Shown here one piece after another: positions 1 to 7,697 of a stretch of 64,000 bases of DNA. The notes below the pieces were generated by a model. It searched no databases, was not told the DNA's origin, and saw nothing but the letters and a program-made list of their open reading frames with translations. Source of the DNA: Balneolaceae bacterium (GTDB lineage: Bacteria; Bacteroidota; Rhodothermia; Balneolales; Balneolaceae); contig JAEPQE010000001.1 of NCBI GenBank assembly GCA_017640665.1, forward strand, positions 186,001 to 250,000. The letters run 5' to 3'. Made by a program: the position numbers and the translations under genes. The number at the start of each line of letters is the position of its first letter. The first letter of the stretch is position 1.

Positions 1-1064
1 CAGTACATCTGTGGTAAATTTCGCTCAAATTTAAAGTAATTTACTTCCCGAACTTTCGGCATCATCGCTTCATAGTATATCCGGACAAACTCTCTCCAAC
101 CAATAACCTGCCGGATAAACCCTTCTACTGAGTTGAGCCTTGCCTTTCCCGCGTCATAAGCTTCTTGTGCTCTATCGCATACTTCCTTTGGGATCAGCAG
201 CCCATTATTTAAATACATAGACAGATGAGAATGAAAGATTACATGCTCTCCGGTAGCCATGGCGTCTTCGTACGGACCAAATTGATCAAGGCCGTGTTCA
301 ATGAAATCGTTTAGCCGATATAAAGCTTGTCGACGAGTAACTGCATAATCAAATCCATCTAGCTCTCCGAAATGATCGCTGAATGAATGCTCTACCAAAT
401 CAATTACTTCCTGAGTTATTGAGTCAACTTCAGTAGAGGCCCATTCTGGAGTTTTGATATTCTTAGGTAGCTTCTTCCGGTTCTCCTCATCATAATTCCA
501 TTCCCCTCCTTCAGGATTTGTTCCATCCATCAAATAACCAGTCATTCGACGCATGTCCCGGTAGAAGTATTCCATCCTGTAGCCCGGTCCAATTTTGTCT
601 TTGTATTCTTCCTCGTCAGCCAAAAAAAATGTATTTGGAATTTCTTCCATACGATTATTGAATTCCTCTTTCACTGATCGAAGTCGTTCGCGTGAATTCC
701 ATTCTGAAGGTGTCATATACGTAAGCACCAAATCCTTCGATTCTTCAAGTATCTCTTTTACACCTTCATCATAATGACCTTTTGAAGAATGATAGAGTAC
801 TGGGAATCCGACTTCGGAACATTCCAGAGCAAAATGCCGCATAGCACTCAACAGATAAATCAATTTCTTTTTATGATATGGAAGCGACTTCCCTTTCTCT
901 TTCGATTCGATGAAAACAAGTAGTGGCTTCTCTTCTTTCACCCATTCTGGCCATGCATCCAGGTTTAATTGATCGTGAAGAATAAATACTGCTTTTGGAT
1001 GCTTATCAATTTCGGACTTATCAATTCTACTATCAATCTCTGATAAAAAAGGTCTTGTTTTCAT
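1..1064 (-). CDS. Cryptochrome/photolyase-related protein, (6-4) type (partial, C-terminus off the left edge)
   Basis: Reading the minus strand from an ATG at 1064 gives 354 uninterrupted codons to the window edge, so the C-terminal part (FAD and Fe-S binding region) is outside. The N-terminus has the alpha/beta Rossmann-like region (AVFILHDQLNLD near residue 25). Around residues 185-196 it carries GGEWNYDEENRK, the signature of the FeS-BCP/PhrB branch of prokaryotic (6-4) photolyases, and later WREFVRIYYE. Members of this branch repair UV (6-4) photoproducts using FAD, a ribolumazine antenna and a [4Fe-4S] cluster. The cluster cysteines are not visible here. It is transcribed divergently from the BlaI-type gene. 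Family assignment is confident. The exact photochemistry is inferred. Confidence 0.88.
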   Translation of the reverse strand, partial: MKTRPFLSEIDSRIDKSEIDKHPKAVFILHDQLNLDAWPEWVKEEKPLLVFIESKEKGKSLPYHKKKLIYLLSAMRHFALECSEVGFPVLYHSSKGHYDEGVKEILEESKDLVLTYMTPSEWNSRERLRSVKEEFNNRMEEIPNTFFLADEEEYKDKIGPGYRMEYFYRDMRRMTGYLMDGTNPEGGEWNYDEENRKKLPKNIKTPEWASTEVDSITQEVIDLVEHSFSDHFGELDGFDYAVTRRQALYRLNDFIEHGLDQFGPYEDAMATGEHVIFHSHLSMYLNNGLLIPKEVCDRAQEAYDAGKARLNSVEGFIRQVIGWREFVRIYYEAMMPKVREVNYFKFERNLPQMY

Positions 1065-1131
1065 GCCTTTCAAATTGATTTCCAATGGAATTTAGTTCCT
1101 CAGTTTAAATTTTAATTTTGCATCTCAAGGA

Positions 1132-1151
1132 AATACTATTATAATAGTATT
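1132..1151. promoter_or_regulatory. Perfect 20-bp palindrome, probable BlaI-type operator
   Basis: AATACTATTATAATAGTATT is an exact inverted repeat ending 16 bases before the ATG of the BlaI/MecI-type repressor. BlaI/MecI repressors bind AT-rich dyads of the TACTA...TAGTA kind in their own promoters, so autoregulation is likely. It also sits about 70 bases upstream of the divergent photolyase start, so it could affect both genes. Confidence 0.7.
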
Positions 1152-1167
1152 AACTAATTCGTTTCCT

Positions 1168-1554
1168 ATGTCGAATAAAAGATTTCTACCCATCGGTAAA
1201 ACTGAACTTGAAGTACTTCACATTGTTTGGGAGCTGAAAGAAGCAACTGTAAATGATGTGCTGGAACAAATCCTGAAAAAGAGAAAAGTAGCATACACTA
1301 CAATTATGACCGTAATGAAAAACCTGAGCGGCAAAGGTGTTCTGAAATATCGAAAAGAAGGAACAACCTATGTATACAGTGCTAAACAAAGCCAACAGCC
1401 GGAAGAAGTTCAAGGTAAACTGTTGAGCGAAATCCTTGACAAAGTGTTTAAAGGATCCCCCTCTGCGCTCATACAAACACTTGTTAAACATGAAAACCTA
1501 AGCAAAGAAGATCGAGAAGAGATCAAAAAACTAATTGACGGCATGGAGGATTGA
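1168..1554 (+). CDS. BlaI/MecI/CopY-family transcriptional repressor
   Basis: 128 residues, the usual length for the family. Residues 8-75 form the winged helix (LEVLHIVWELKEATVNDVLEQI, then TTIMTVMKNLSGKGVL as recognition helix and wing). The C-terminal third is the dimerisation region that a partner protease cleaves in the beta-lactam systems. The next gene encodes an M56 metallopeptidase, the standard partner, whose likely original ATG (1557) is 2 bases after this stop. A perfect 20-bp palindrome just upstream is the probable operator. In Bacteroidota-like genomes such pairs are common without a beta-lactamase, and their signals are mostly unknown. Confidence 0.93.
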   Translation: MSNKRFLPIGKTELEVLHIVWELKEATVNDVLEQILKKRKVAYTTIMTVMKNLSGKGVLKYRKEGTTYVYSAKQSQQPEEVQGKLLSEILDKVFKGSPSALIQTLVKHENLSKEDREEIKKLIDGMED

Positions 1555-1608
1555 TCATGCAACCCATGTATGAATTTTTTCAACTTCTTGGCTCCCTCAG
1601 TATTGATC

Positions 1609-1614
1609 TTTTTT
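1609..1614 (+). other. T6 homopolymer at an apparent frameshift in the M56 gene
   Basis: A reading frame starting at ATG 1557, directly after the BlaI stop, runs through this T6 tract and stops at 1626-1628. The M56 frame opens only at 1607. One extra T would fuse them into a normal M56 N-terminus. It may be a sequencing or assembly indel, a true mutation, or a slippage site. Confidence 0.6.
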
Positions 1615-3568
1615 GTTTCCACTGCTGATTTGGTCTGTTGTAGCGTTTATTGCTTTTGTTGCATTAAAACATGCTTCCTTTTTAAATCCGTTGTATCAGT
1701 ATCATTTACGGTTCGCTACACTAGCTGCAGTTCTTTTTGGGGTTTTTGCAAGCTATGCCATTCATCAAGTAAGGCAAAGTACCATTAGTAATGTCAATTT
1801 TGAAGGGGCTATTTTTGTAGTTCAAAGTCCTATTGAGCTTACCGTTAGTGCCCAACCAGCTACTTCTGTTTTTCAACCCGACTTCCTTAACCCTAATTTT
1901 TTGATCGGGGCAATTACTTGCTTGTTAGCTTTAGTAAGTCTCTTCTTTTTAATCCGCCTTCTGACTTCTTACATCAGCTTAAAGCGACTATACCAAACTT
2001 TAGAAACTTCTCCTCTAGAGGGTTTTGAAACTTCAAATAAAGAGATCCAACTCGCATTTCACGATCATCCACTGGTTCCTTTCACCTTTGGCTGGATTAA
2101 GCCTGTTATCGTACTTCCAAAAAGGATTAAGGATCAACCTGAAAAAGTACAAATGGCGATTCAACATGAACTGGTTCATATAGAACGAGGAGACTATTTA
2201 CTTCAGCTTTTCCTTTCTGTTATTGAGTCTGTCTTATGGTTCCACCCTCTAATTAGATTAGGCGCTAAAGAAATTGAGACCTACCGGGAAATTTCCTGTG
2301 ATCAACAAGTTCTAAGCACGACTCAGGTTTCCACAAAAAAATATGCCTCTATGCTCTATGAACTTGTTCCCCTTGAACGAGGACTTAGTGGATTTTCGGT
2401 AAGCATGGCTGTTAAGCAATCAACTTTAAAGCAACGCATTGAAACCATGAAACATCATAAGCTTTATAAAACATCACTCAAGAGAAGCCTTTTGTTCTTT
2501 TTTGCGATGACGTTATTAATCACTTTACCCATTGCCTGCTCGGATTTGCAGGGGCAACAAGTTTTAAGTAGCGAACAGCTTCAGGATGAGAGGATAACTG
2601 TGATGTCTCATTCCATTTCAATTAATGATAAAGTTGTTTTAGACAAAAGTCCGGGAGGAGGAAATGGTCCCGGAATTGGCTCTGCGTTCTTTGGAACTAA
2701 AGATCATGGAATATTTGTGGTTGCGCTCCATGAAATAGAGAATGCAAAGAAATCTGGTAGTATTTCAGGAGAACGTATTTTATTCTCAATTAATGGACTT
2801 GATGTAGAAATCATTTCTAATGGTCCAATTCTTGAAAACAACAAAGAAGCGGATATTTGGGTAAAGCATTTTCCTGATTACAGTGTTCACGGAGTATCTG
2901 GCTTTTTTACTCAAAGAGATGTTGACTTTGAAGAGCACTTCAAAGATTTCAAGGCTTTTAGTAATGAAACCGGCAAGTACTATAAAGTCCCTGACCAAAT
3001 GCCGGAACTGATAGGTGGGCTAACTGAGCTCCAGAAGAATGTTGAATATCCAGAAGAGGCTAGAAGAACAGGAATCCAAGGGCGTGTAACTCTTCAATTT
3101 ATTGTTGATGAACAAGGTAATGTGGTAAATCCGAGAGTTATGACCGGTATAGGTGGAGGTTGTGATGAAGCTGCTCTGACTGCTCTCGCCAATGTCAAAT
3201 TTAAACCTGGAATCAAAAACGGAGAACCTGTTAAAACACAGTATAGCCTTCCTGTAATTTTCAGACTTACCAACACATTTGATAATACAGATGCCCAGAA
3301 TACTTTTTCTTCTGAACATTCAGATGGAAGAGAAATGCAAATATTTATCTTTGAGGATTCCAATGGAAAACTAGAATTAAGAGTAACAGACAAAAATAAG
3401 TTCCCCCTTGAAGGCGCTGTCCTAAGGTTTGAAGGAAATAACCAGGGCATAATTTCTGGTAAAGATGGATTAATTACTGCAACGAATCTGGAACCCGGCA
3501 ATCATAATTACATAATCTCACATACGGATTATTGGGAAATGAAAATGAATATTTTTATGGAAGAATAA
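1613..3568 (+). CDS. BlaR1-like M56 metallopeptidase with TonB C-terminal domain (start apparently frameshifted)
   Basis: 651 residues from the only in-frame start available (TTG 1613). Membrane helices lie near residues 3-20, 33-50, 97-115 and 291-308. HELVH at 185-189 is the M56 zinc motif and EISCD (226-230) the third-ligand region. Residues 463-553 form a TonB C-terminal domain (PELIGGL, YPEEARRTGIQGRV), followed by a carboxypeptidase-regulatory-like domain (about 565-651). The M56-TonB arrangement is common in Bacteroidota. The natural N-terminus seems to be in another frame: ATG 1557 or 1566 reads into residues ending LGSLSIDLF and then stops, and adding one T to the T6 run at 1609-1614 would join it to FPLLIWSVV. 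Probably cleaves the BlaI-type repressor in response to an envelope signal. Confidence 0.88.
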   Translation: MFPLLIWSVVAFIAFVALKHASFLNPLYQYHLRFATLAAVLFGVFASYAIHQVRQSTISNVNFEGAIFVVQSPIELTVSAQPATSVFQPDFLNPNFLIGAITCLLALVSLFFLIRLLTSYISLKRLYQTLETSPLEGFETSNKEIQLAFHDHPLVPFTFGWIKPVIVLPKRIKDQPEKVQMAIQHELVHIERGDYLLQLFLSVIESVLWFHPLIRLGAKEIETYREISCDQQVLSTTQVSTKKYASMLYELVPLERGLSGFSVSMAVKQSTLKQRIETMKHHKLYKTSLKRSLLFFFAMTLLITLPIACSDLQGQQVLSSEQLQDERITVMSHSISINDKVVLDKSPGGGNGPGIGSAFFGTKDHGIFVVALHEIENAKKSGSISGERILFSINGLDVEIISNGPILENNKEADIWVKHFPDYSVHGVSGFFTQRDVDFEEHFKDFKAFSNETGKYYKVPDQMPELIGGLTELQKNVEYPEEARRTGIQGRVTLQFIVDEQGNVVNPRVMTGIGGGCDEAALTALANVKFKPGIKNGEPVKTQYSLPVIFRLTNTFDNTDAQNTFSSEHSDGREMQIFIFEDSNGKLELRVTDKNKFPLEGAVLRFEGNNQGIISGKDGLITATNLEPGNHNYIISHTDYWEMKMNIFMEE

Positions 3569-3574
3569 TCTGAC

Positions 3575-3607
3575 TGAAGTATTCTGTATTCACTTCAAAC
3601 TTTTTTG
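3575..3607 (+). terminator. Weak terminator-like hairpin after the M56 gene
   Basis: Arms TGAAGT (3575-3580) and ACTTCA (3592-3597) are followed by a short T run (3602-3607). The stem is only 6 bp, so this is tentative. Confidence 0.35.
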
Positions 3608-3665
3608 TAACATGCTGTTGGTTGTCTCGTACGAGCGCCAAGATCTAAAATCAAACATGTTTGTT

Positions 3666-3845
3666 ATGCCTGCTAAATTAAGAAAATCCAAGAAGGACAA
3701 AATGATTGCCGGAGTATGCGCTGGATTGGCAGAATATCTTGGCTGGGACCCAACCATCATTCGAATTCTATTTATCATCTTTGCCTTTATGTATGGGTTC
3801 ACCATTCTCGCTTATTTTATACTCGCTATTGTAATGCCTGATTAA
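3666..3845 (+). CDS. PspC-domain small membrane protein
   Basis: 59 residues from ATG 3666, beginning MPAKLRKSKKDKMIAGV, which matches the usual PspC start. An in-frame ATG at 3657 would add three residues. The protein is essentially one PspC domain: the GVCAGLAEYLGWDPTIIR motif, then a hydrophobic helix (about residues 32-56). PspC proteins sit in the inner membrane and act in the phage-shock/envelope-stress response or as anti-regulators. No pspA or pspB is next to it. Stand-alone PspC proteins of this size are common in the Bacteroidota group. Confidence 0.88.
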   Translation: MPAKLRKSKKDKMIAGVCAGLAEYLGWDPTIIRILFIIFAFMYGFTILAYFILAIVMPD

Positions 3846-3921
3846 GCCTCCCTTTTCACCGAACGTTTGTTGGAAATTTGAAGCGTCCTGTGCATTTTAA
3901 GTAAAATTAAACCGTTTACTT

Positions 3922-4776
3922 ATGAAAGTAGGAATTGTTGGGGACGCAACCCGCGGAGTTGCCTGGGAAGGACATCTTCGCCCGCATAGCATTGTTCGCC
4001 AGGTTGATCTTACTCCATCCCTAAATGATCTGGATTCTGTTGATGCATGCCTCATCCTCGATGAATCCGAGCATAATCTTGATATCCTTTTAGAAGGAAT
4101 CCATAAAGGATTTAATTGTTTCTTTATTGCTAAACCCCCTACCAATATTCCAAAACTTGAGAAAATTCACAGGGCTGCAAAAGAAGCAGGAGTTATTGTT
4201 CAGTTTGCACACTGGCCAACACTCGCGCCAGCAACCCAATGGATGATGGATAAAATGGCCCGACCCGGCTTCATCCACATTGAAAAAGAGGTGAATAAAA
4301 ACCAGTTGATTGATGTGGAACATGAATTCCGACATCTTTGGATTGATGAACTCGGGCTGTGTTTAAAATGGATCGATAGCGGGATACATCATATTGAAGC
4401 GAAGCAAATTGCTCTTAATGAAAATCATCCTATCGTAATCCATCTATTTTTGAGGTTTGATAGCGGAGCTTCTGCATCTGTATGTGTTTATACCGGTGCT
4501 TCTGAGAACAAACACAAGCGTATCATTTCTACTAAGAATGAAATATTGGAATGCAATGTACCCAGCCAGATAATAAAGTTCGGACGACTTAATGAAAGTA
4601 ACAGACTTTATTTCGAAAAGCAGGTATTTGATCCGGCAACCTCAGCAGAGAAAGCTGCTCTTCTTTTTTTGAAGTCAATCCAATTAAATCGGGAATCGGC
4701 TTATTCTAGTTACGACGCACTGCGACTGGCAACCCACATATACAAAGTAGAACAACGACTTAAGCAGTTCTCTTAA
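3922..4776 (+). CDS. Gfo/Idh/MocA-like oxidoreductase family protein
   Basis: 284 residues, shorter than the usual 330-370. The N-terminus is a Rossmann strand-turn-helix (VGIVGDATRG, residues 3-12). AKPP at 70-73 occupies the place of the conserved EKP motif of Gfo/Idh/MocA NAD(P)-dependent sugar dehydrogenases. HPIVIHLFLRFDSGASASV resembles the beta-sheet of the C-terminal domain. The Glu of EKP is replaced by Ala and the protein is shortened, so catalysis is uncertain and no substrate can be named. It stands alone, with no sugar-catabolism neighbours. Confidence 0.6.
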   Translation: MKVGIVGDATRGVAWEGHLRPHSIVRQVDLTPSLNDLDSVDACLILDESEHNLDILLEGIHKGFNCFFIAKPPTNIPKLEKIHRAAKEAGVIVQFAHWPTLAPATQWMMDKMARPGFIHIEKEVNKNQLIDVEHEFRHLWIDELGLCLKWIDSGIHHIEAKQIALNENHPIVIHLFLRFDSGASASVCVYTGASENKHKRIISTKNEILECNVPSQIIKFGRLNESNRLYFEKQVFDPATSAEKAALLFLKSIQLNRESAYSSYDALRLATHIYKVEQRLKQFS

Positions 4777-4792
4777 CATTAAAGAAACCTTG

Positions 4793-4806
4793 AGTTAATA
4801 TTAACT
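4793..4806. promoter_or_regulatory. 14-bp perfect palindrome upstream of a secreted-protein gene
   Basis: AGTTAATATTAACT is an exact inverted repeat about 60 bases before the ATG at 4867. It is followed by TTAACA and TAACA half-repeats (4818-4832). It could be an operator, but the AT-rich sequence makes chance occurrence possible. Confidence 0.3.
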
Positions 4807-4866
4807 TTACTTTCTGTTAACAATTTGGTAACATTGGATTGGCATCAAATTCAGAAAGGTATTGCC

Positions 4867-5262
4867 ATGAAAAAATTATCGTTTACAATCATTCTTCTAC
4901 TTGTTGGTGGTTTTATAACTGCAAACGCGCAACAAATAGAAACCCCTAAAGAACAAAAAATTGTCACGCATGTAATTGGTGATAATTATGATGTAGTCTA
5001 CAAAGACTTAAATGGTAATACTCTTAAAGAGGGTAAATACCTGAAAATTGGTGACCGTTTCAAGCCACATGGCATTTGGAAATTGTATGACAGAAGTTCA
5101 TTCAAGTTGATTACAACTTCAAAGTACGATAAAGGTGAACAATTGTGGGTTGAAACTATCATTGACGGTAAAATTCTTTATGTAGGTAAAGAAGAGCTTA
5201 AAATGAAAAGGCATGAAGTACGCATTGCCAAACTAGATAAAAAAGCAAATAAGCTTAAGTAA
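4867..5262 (+). CDS. Small secreted protein of unknown function (MORN/YwqK-like motif)
   Basis: 131 residues from ATG 4867, which places a classic signal peptide (MKKLSF, then IILLLVGGF, cleavage near ANA-QQ, residue 20-21) at the N-terminus. An upstream in-frame GTG (4825) would put 14 extra residues before it and is less likely. The mature part has one stretch, GNTLKEGKYLKIGDRFKPHGIW, resembling the repeat of MORN/YwqK-like proteins (gain of text such as KEGKY...GxW). The C-terminus is rich in lysine. Export to the periplasm is likely. The function is unknown. Confidence 0.7.
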   Translation: MKKLSFTIILLLVGGFITANAQQIETPKEQKIVTHVIGDNYDVVYKDLNGNTLKEGKYLKIGDRFKPHGIWKLYDRSSFKLITTSKYDKGEQLWVETIIDGKILYVGKEELKMKRHEVRIAKLDKKANKLK

Positions 5263-5297
5263 CATTATCAAATTAATTGATTTCAATAGAGGTCGTC

Positions 5298-5450
5298 ATG
5301 AAAAAAAGTTTATATAATACCTATTACAAATTCGGACTCGAATACTTCATCAACAAGAAGCTTCTGGGACTGCACAAACCAAACGCAACCACCAATATCT
5401 TTTATCTCGGATTGATTCTAGTGATAATTACTATTGCACAGGTTTTTTAA
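5298..5450 (+). CDS. Tiny single-span membrane protein
   Basis: 50 residues starting MKKSLYNTYYKFGLEYF and ending in a hydrophobic helix (TNIFYLGLILVIITIAQVF, residues 32-50). A basic, aromatic N-terminal half precedes one membrane span. It lies 35 bases after the secreted-protein gene in the same direction, so the two may be cotranscribed. It ends three bases before the stop of the convergent dienoyl-CoA reductase. No family is recognised. The length and composition look coding, but this is a small gene with no homology evidence here. Confidence 0.5.
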   Translation: MKKSLYNTYYKFGLEYFINKKLLGLHKPNATTNIFYLGLILVIITIAQVF

Positions 5451-5453
5451 AAA

Positions 5454-6308
5454 TTACTTAGGCCTCATCGCTTTAAATGCGGCTTTAAGCTTTTTACGAG
5501 ACATCAGGTCGTTGATGAAATTAAATTGTCCGGCCTGAAGTCGCTCCCCCCCATCTATTACAACTGATTCTCCCGTTATATACGGAACCAAATCTGACAT
5601 AAGGAAAGTAGCCAGATTGGCAAGTTCCTCGTGTTTTCCATACCGCTTCATCGGAATCTTCTTAATAAAGAGCTTTTCTATCATTTTATCCGGAACCAAT
5701 CTCGACCAAGCCCCTTTCGTTGGAAAAGGTCCGGGAGCAATTGCATTCACCCGAATTCCATATTCTGCCCACTCGAAAGCTAATGAACGAGTCATGGCAA
5801 GAACTCCCGCCTTGCTACACGCAGACGGAAGAACAAAGGCACATCCCGTACTTTCTGCATAAGTTGTGACAATGTTTAGGATTGAACCTTCTTTTTCGTT
5901 GTCAATCAAATAGTTTCCAAAAGCATGTGTACAATTAAAACTACCATGAAGTACAATATCTACAATTGTTTTAAACCCTCCCGGGGTAAGATCTTCGGAT
6001 GCTGATAAGAAGTTCCCCGCTGCGTTGTTGACTAGTCCTTCCATAGACCCAAAATCAGAAACGATATCTGAAATCATATTCTTTACGGCTTCATGATCTC
6101 TTACGTCATTCACATAATACCGTACTTCAGCTCCCTCTTTTTCTTTTTTGATTTCCTCTACAGCTTTCTGAAGTTTTGTTTCTGTTCGTCCACAAATTGC
6201 GATATTAGCGCCTGATCTTGCAAAACCTTTCGCCATTGCCAGGCCAAGCCCGCTCCCTCCACCTGTTATCAAGATTGTTTTTCCAGCCAGTGTGTCTTCC
6301 GTAAACAT
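5454..6308 (-). CDS. 2,4-dienoyl-CoA reductase-type short-chain dehydrogenase
   Basis: 284 residues. TGGGSGLG (15-22) is the SDR cofactor loop, NNAAGNF (94-100) the structural NNAG motif in the form found in 2,4-dienoyl-CoA reductases (DECR), and IDGGE near 255 the C-terminal motif. The usual YxxxK reads S162-x3-K166: the Tyr is missing. That is normal for DECR enzymes, which use another arrangement, and it separates this from ordinary ketoacyl reductases. It reduces 2,4-dienoyl-CoA intermediates with NADPH during breakdown of unsaturated fatty acids. It is the last gene of the beta-oxidation operon, 9 bases after the thiolase gene, which supports the role. Comparable to FadH of Bacillus. Confidence 0.85.
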   Translation of the reverse strand: MFTEDTLAGKTILITGGGSGLGLAMAKGFARSGANIAICGRTETKLQKAVEEIKKEKEGAEVRYYVNDVRDHEAVKNMISDIVSDFGSMEGLVNNAAGNFLSASEDLTPGGFKTIVDIVLHGSFNCTHAFGNYLIDNEKEGSILNIVTTYAESTGCAFVLPSACSKAGVLAMTRSLAFEWAEYGIRVNAIAPGPFPTKGAWSRLVPDKMIEKLFIKKIPMKRYGKHEELANLATFLMSDLVPYITGESVVIDGGERLQAGQFNFINDLMSRKKLKAAFKAMRPK

Positions 6309-6317
6309 GATTACGCC

Positions 6318-7502
6318 TTAGTTTAAATTTTCAAAAATTCCTGCAGCACCCATGCCACCACCAATGCACATAGTCACGAGCCCATATTTTGACCCACGGC
6401 TTTTCATTTCGTGTAAGATTTGAGTAGTAAGTTTAGCTCCTGTGCAACCTAGTGGATGCCCCATCGCAATCGCACCTCCGTTCACATTCGTTATTTCCTG
6501 ATCCAGCCCAAGTTCTCTTATCACTGCTAAAGATTGTGATGCGAATGCTTCATTCAATTCAATCAAATCAATACTTTTCAATGAAAGACCTGACTTATCC
6601 AGGACTTTCGGAACAGCTTCAACCGGACCAATCCCCATATATTCAGGAGCTACTCCAGCTACATCAAATCCAACATATCTGGCTATAGGAGTTAAACCAA
6701 GTTCATTCACTTTCTCTTCGCTCATCACCAGAACGGCAGCGGATGCATCATTCATTTGTGATGAGTTTCCAGCTGTAACACTTCCTCCGGCTTTAAACAC
6801 TGGGCGTAATTTATTGAGAACTTCTGTTGATGTATCAGCTCGTGGACCTTCATCCTTGCTAAAAATGAACGTTTCTTTTATAAGCTCCCCTTCTGCACTA
6901 ATTTTCTTTTCTACCACTTCTACAGGTGTAATTTGCCCACCGAACTTATCTTTCTCCCAGGCACTTACTGCTCTTTGGTGACTTTGATAAGCGAAGGCAT
7001 CCTGATCATCACGGCTGATTTTATACTTTTCGGCTACATTTTCTGCTGTCAGCCCCATGCTGATATACACTTCGGGACGATTGTCAACTAAATCAGGGTT
7101 TGGCTGAAATGATATCCCACCCATCGGAACCATGCTCATTGATTCTACACCACCTGCGATAATCACATCTGCTCCACCAGCCATAATCCGTTCAGCTGCC
7201 ATCGCAATAGTCTGCAATCCTGAAGAACAGAACCGGTTTACTGTTACTCCGGGAACAGAATCAGGCAATCCACCAAGCAATGCAATTTGGCGTGCGATAT
7301 TTAACCCTTGTGAAGCCTCCGGAAATGCACATCCCATCATCACGTCATCAACTTCAGCAGGATCCAGATCGGGCACGTGCTTCATTAAATCCTTGATAAC
7401 TTCCCCTCCCAATGTATCAGGATAGGTAAATCTTAAGGAACCTTTGTTTGCTTTACCGCAGGCAGTTCGTTTAGCAGAAACTATATATGCTTGTTTAGTC
7501 AT
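6318..7502 (-). CDS. fadA: Acetyl-CoA C-acyltransferase (3-ketoacyl-CoA thiolase)
   Basis: 394 residues, standard for a degradative thiolase. The nucleophilic Cys92 lies in [10 protein letters not shown], His349 in MGHPLG and the second active-site Cys379 in CIGGGMG. It performs the final beta-oxidation step, cleaving 3-ketoacyl-CoA with CoA to acetyl-CoA and a shortened acyl-CoA. It lies between the FadN-type protein and the dienoyl-CoA reductase in one minus-strand operon. All catalytic residues are present. An exclusively biosynthetic acetoacetyl-CoA thiolase is less likely in this context. Confidence 0.95.
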   Translation of the reverse strand: MTKQAYIVSAKRTACGKANKGSLRFTYPDTLGGEVIKDLMKHVPDLDPAEVDDVMMGCAFPEASQGLNIARQIALLGGLPDSVPGVTVNRFCSSGLQTIAMAAERIMAGGADVIIAGGVESMSMVPMGGISFQPNPDLVDNRPEVYISMGLTAENVAEKYKISRDDQDAFAYQSHQRAVSAWEKDKFGGQITPVEVVEKKISAEGELIKETFIFSKDEGPRADTSTEVLNKLRPVFKAGGSVTAGNSSQMNDASAAVLVMSEEKVNELGLTPIARYVGFDVAGVAPEYMGIGPVEAVPKVLDKSGLSLKSIDLIELNEAFASQSLAVIRELGLDQEITNVNGGAIAMGHPLGCTGAKLTTQILHEMKSRGSKYGLVTMCIGGGMGAAGIFENLN

Positions 7503-7697
7503 GAGTTTTCTAGTTGGGAGTATTGAGTTGCGAGTTTATGGTTTTTTCATTTTAGCGTATTCCTGAATACAAAAATCACCTTTTGTATCTCATCAAGTTC
7601 TGTAGTACATCTTTGAAAATCTCCCTCTTCTGTAAATCCAAGGTTTTTATAATCACTCATAACTCACCGCTCTTAACTCAAACCTCACTACTCACAG
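7503..7697 (-). mobile_element. Decayed S23/IVP (four-helix-bundle) intervening-sequence-like element between fadN and fadA
   Basis: This 195-base gap inside the fad operon has degenerate GAGTT/AACTC heptads at both ends. On the plus strand 7503-7541 is GAGTT-rich and 7657-7695 is AACTC/ACTCA-rich, so the two sides are complementary and could fold into a long imperfect hairpin. Between them lies a 37-codon remnant (7547-7660) resembling the two ends of a four-helix-bundle protein. 23S rRNA intervening sequences have this plan: an IVP gene inside complementary arms. The interpretation is inference. Confidence 0.45.
7547..7660 (-). pseudogene. Remnant of a four-helix-bundle (S23/IVP family) protein gene, internally deleted
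   Basis: ATG at 7660 opens 37 codons beginning MSDYKNL and ending in ELDEIQKVIFVFRNTLK. Intact family members are about 110-125 residues, start like MxxYKDLxVWQK and end like LDEIxKMLxxLIxxLK. So the N- and C-terminal tips appear joined, with the central helices lost. It is called from remembered family pattern only. It could instead be a short coincidental reading frame. Confidence 0.4.

Noticed and set aside
5454-6308. Dienoyl-CoA reductase as an inactive enzyme because the YxxxK Tyr is missing
   Set aside because: Loss of this Tyr is a normal feature of 2,4-dienoyl-CoA reductases, and NNAAGNF supports that subfamily.
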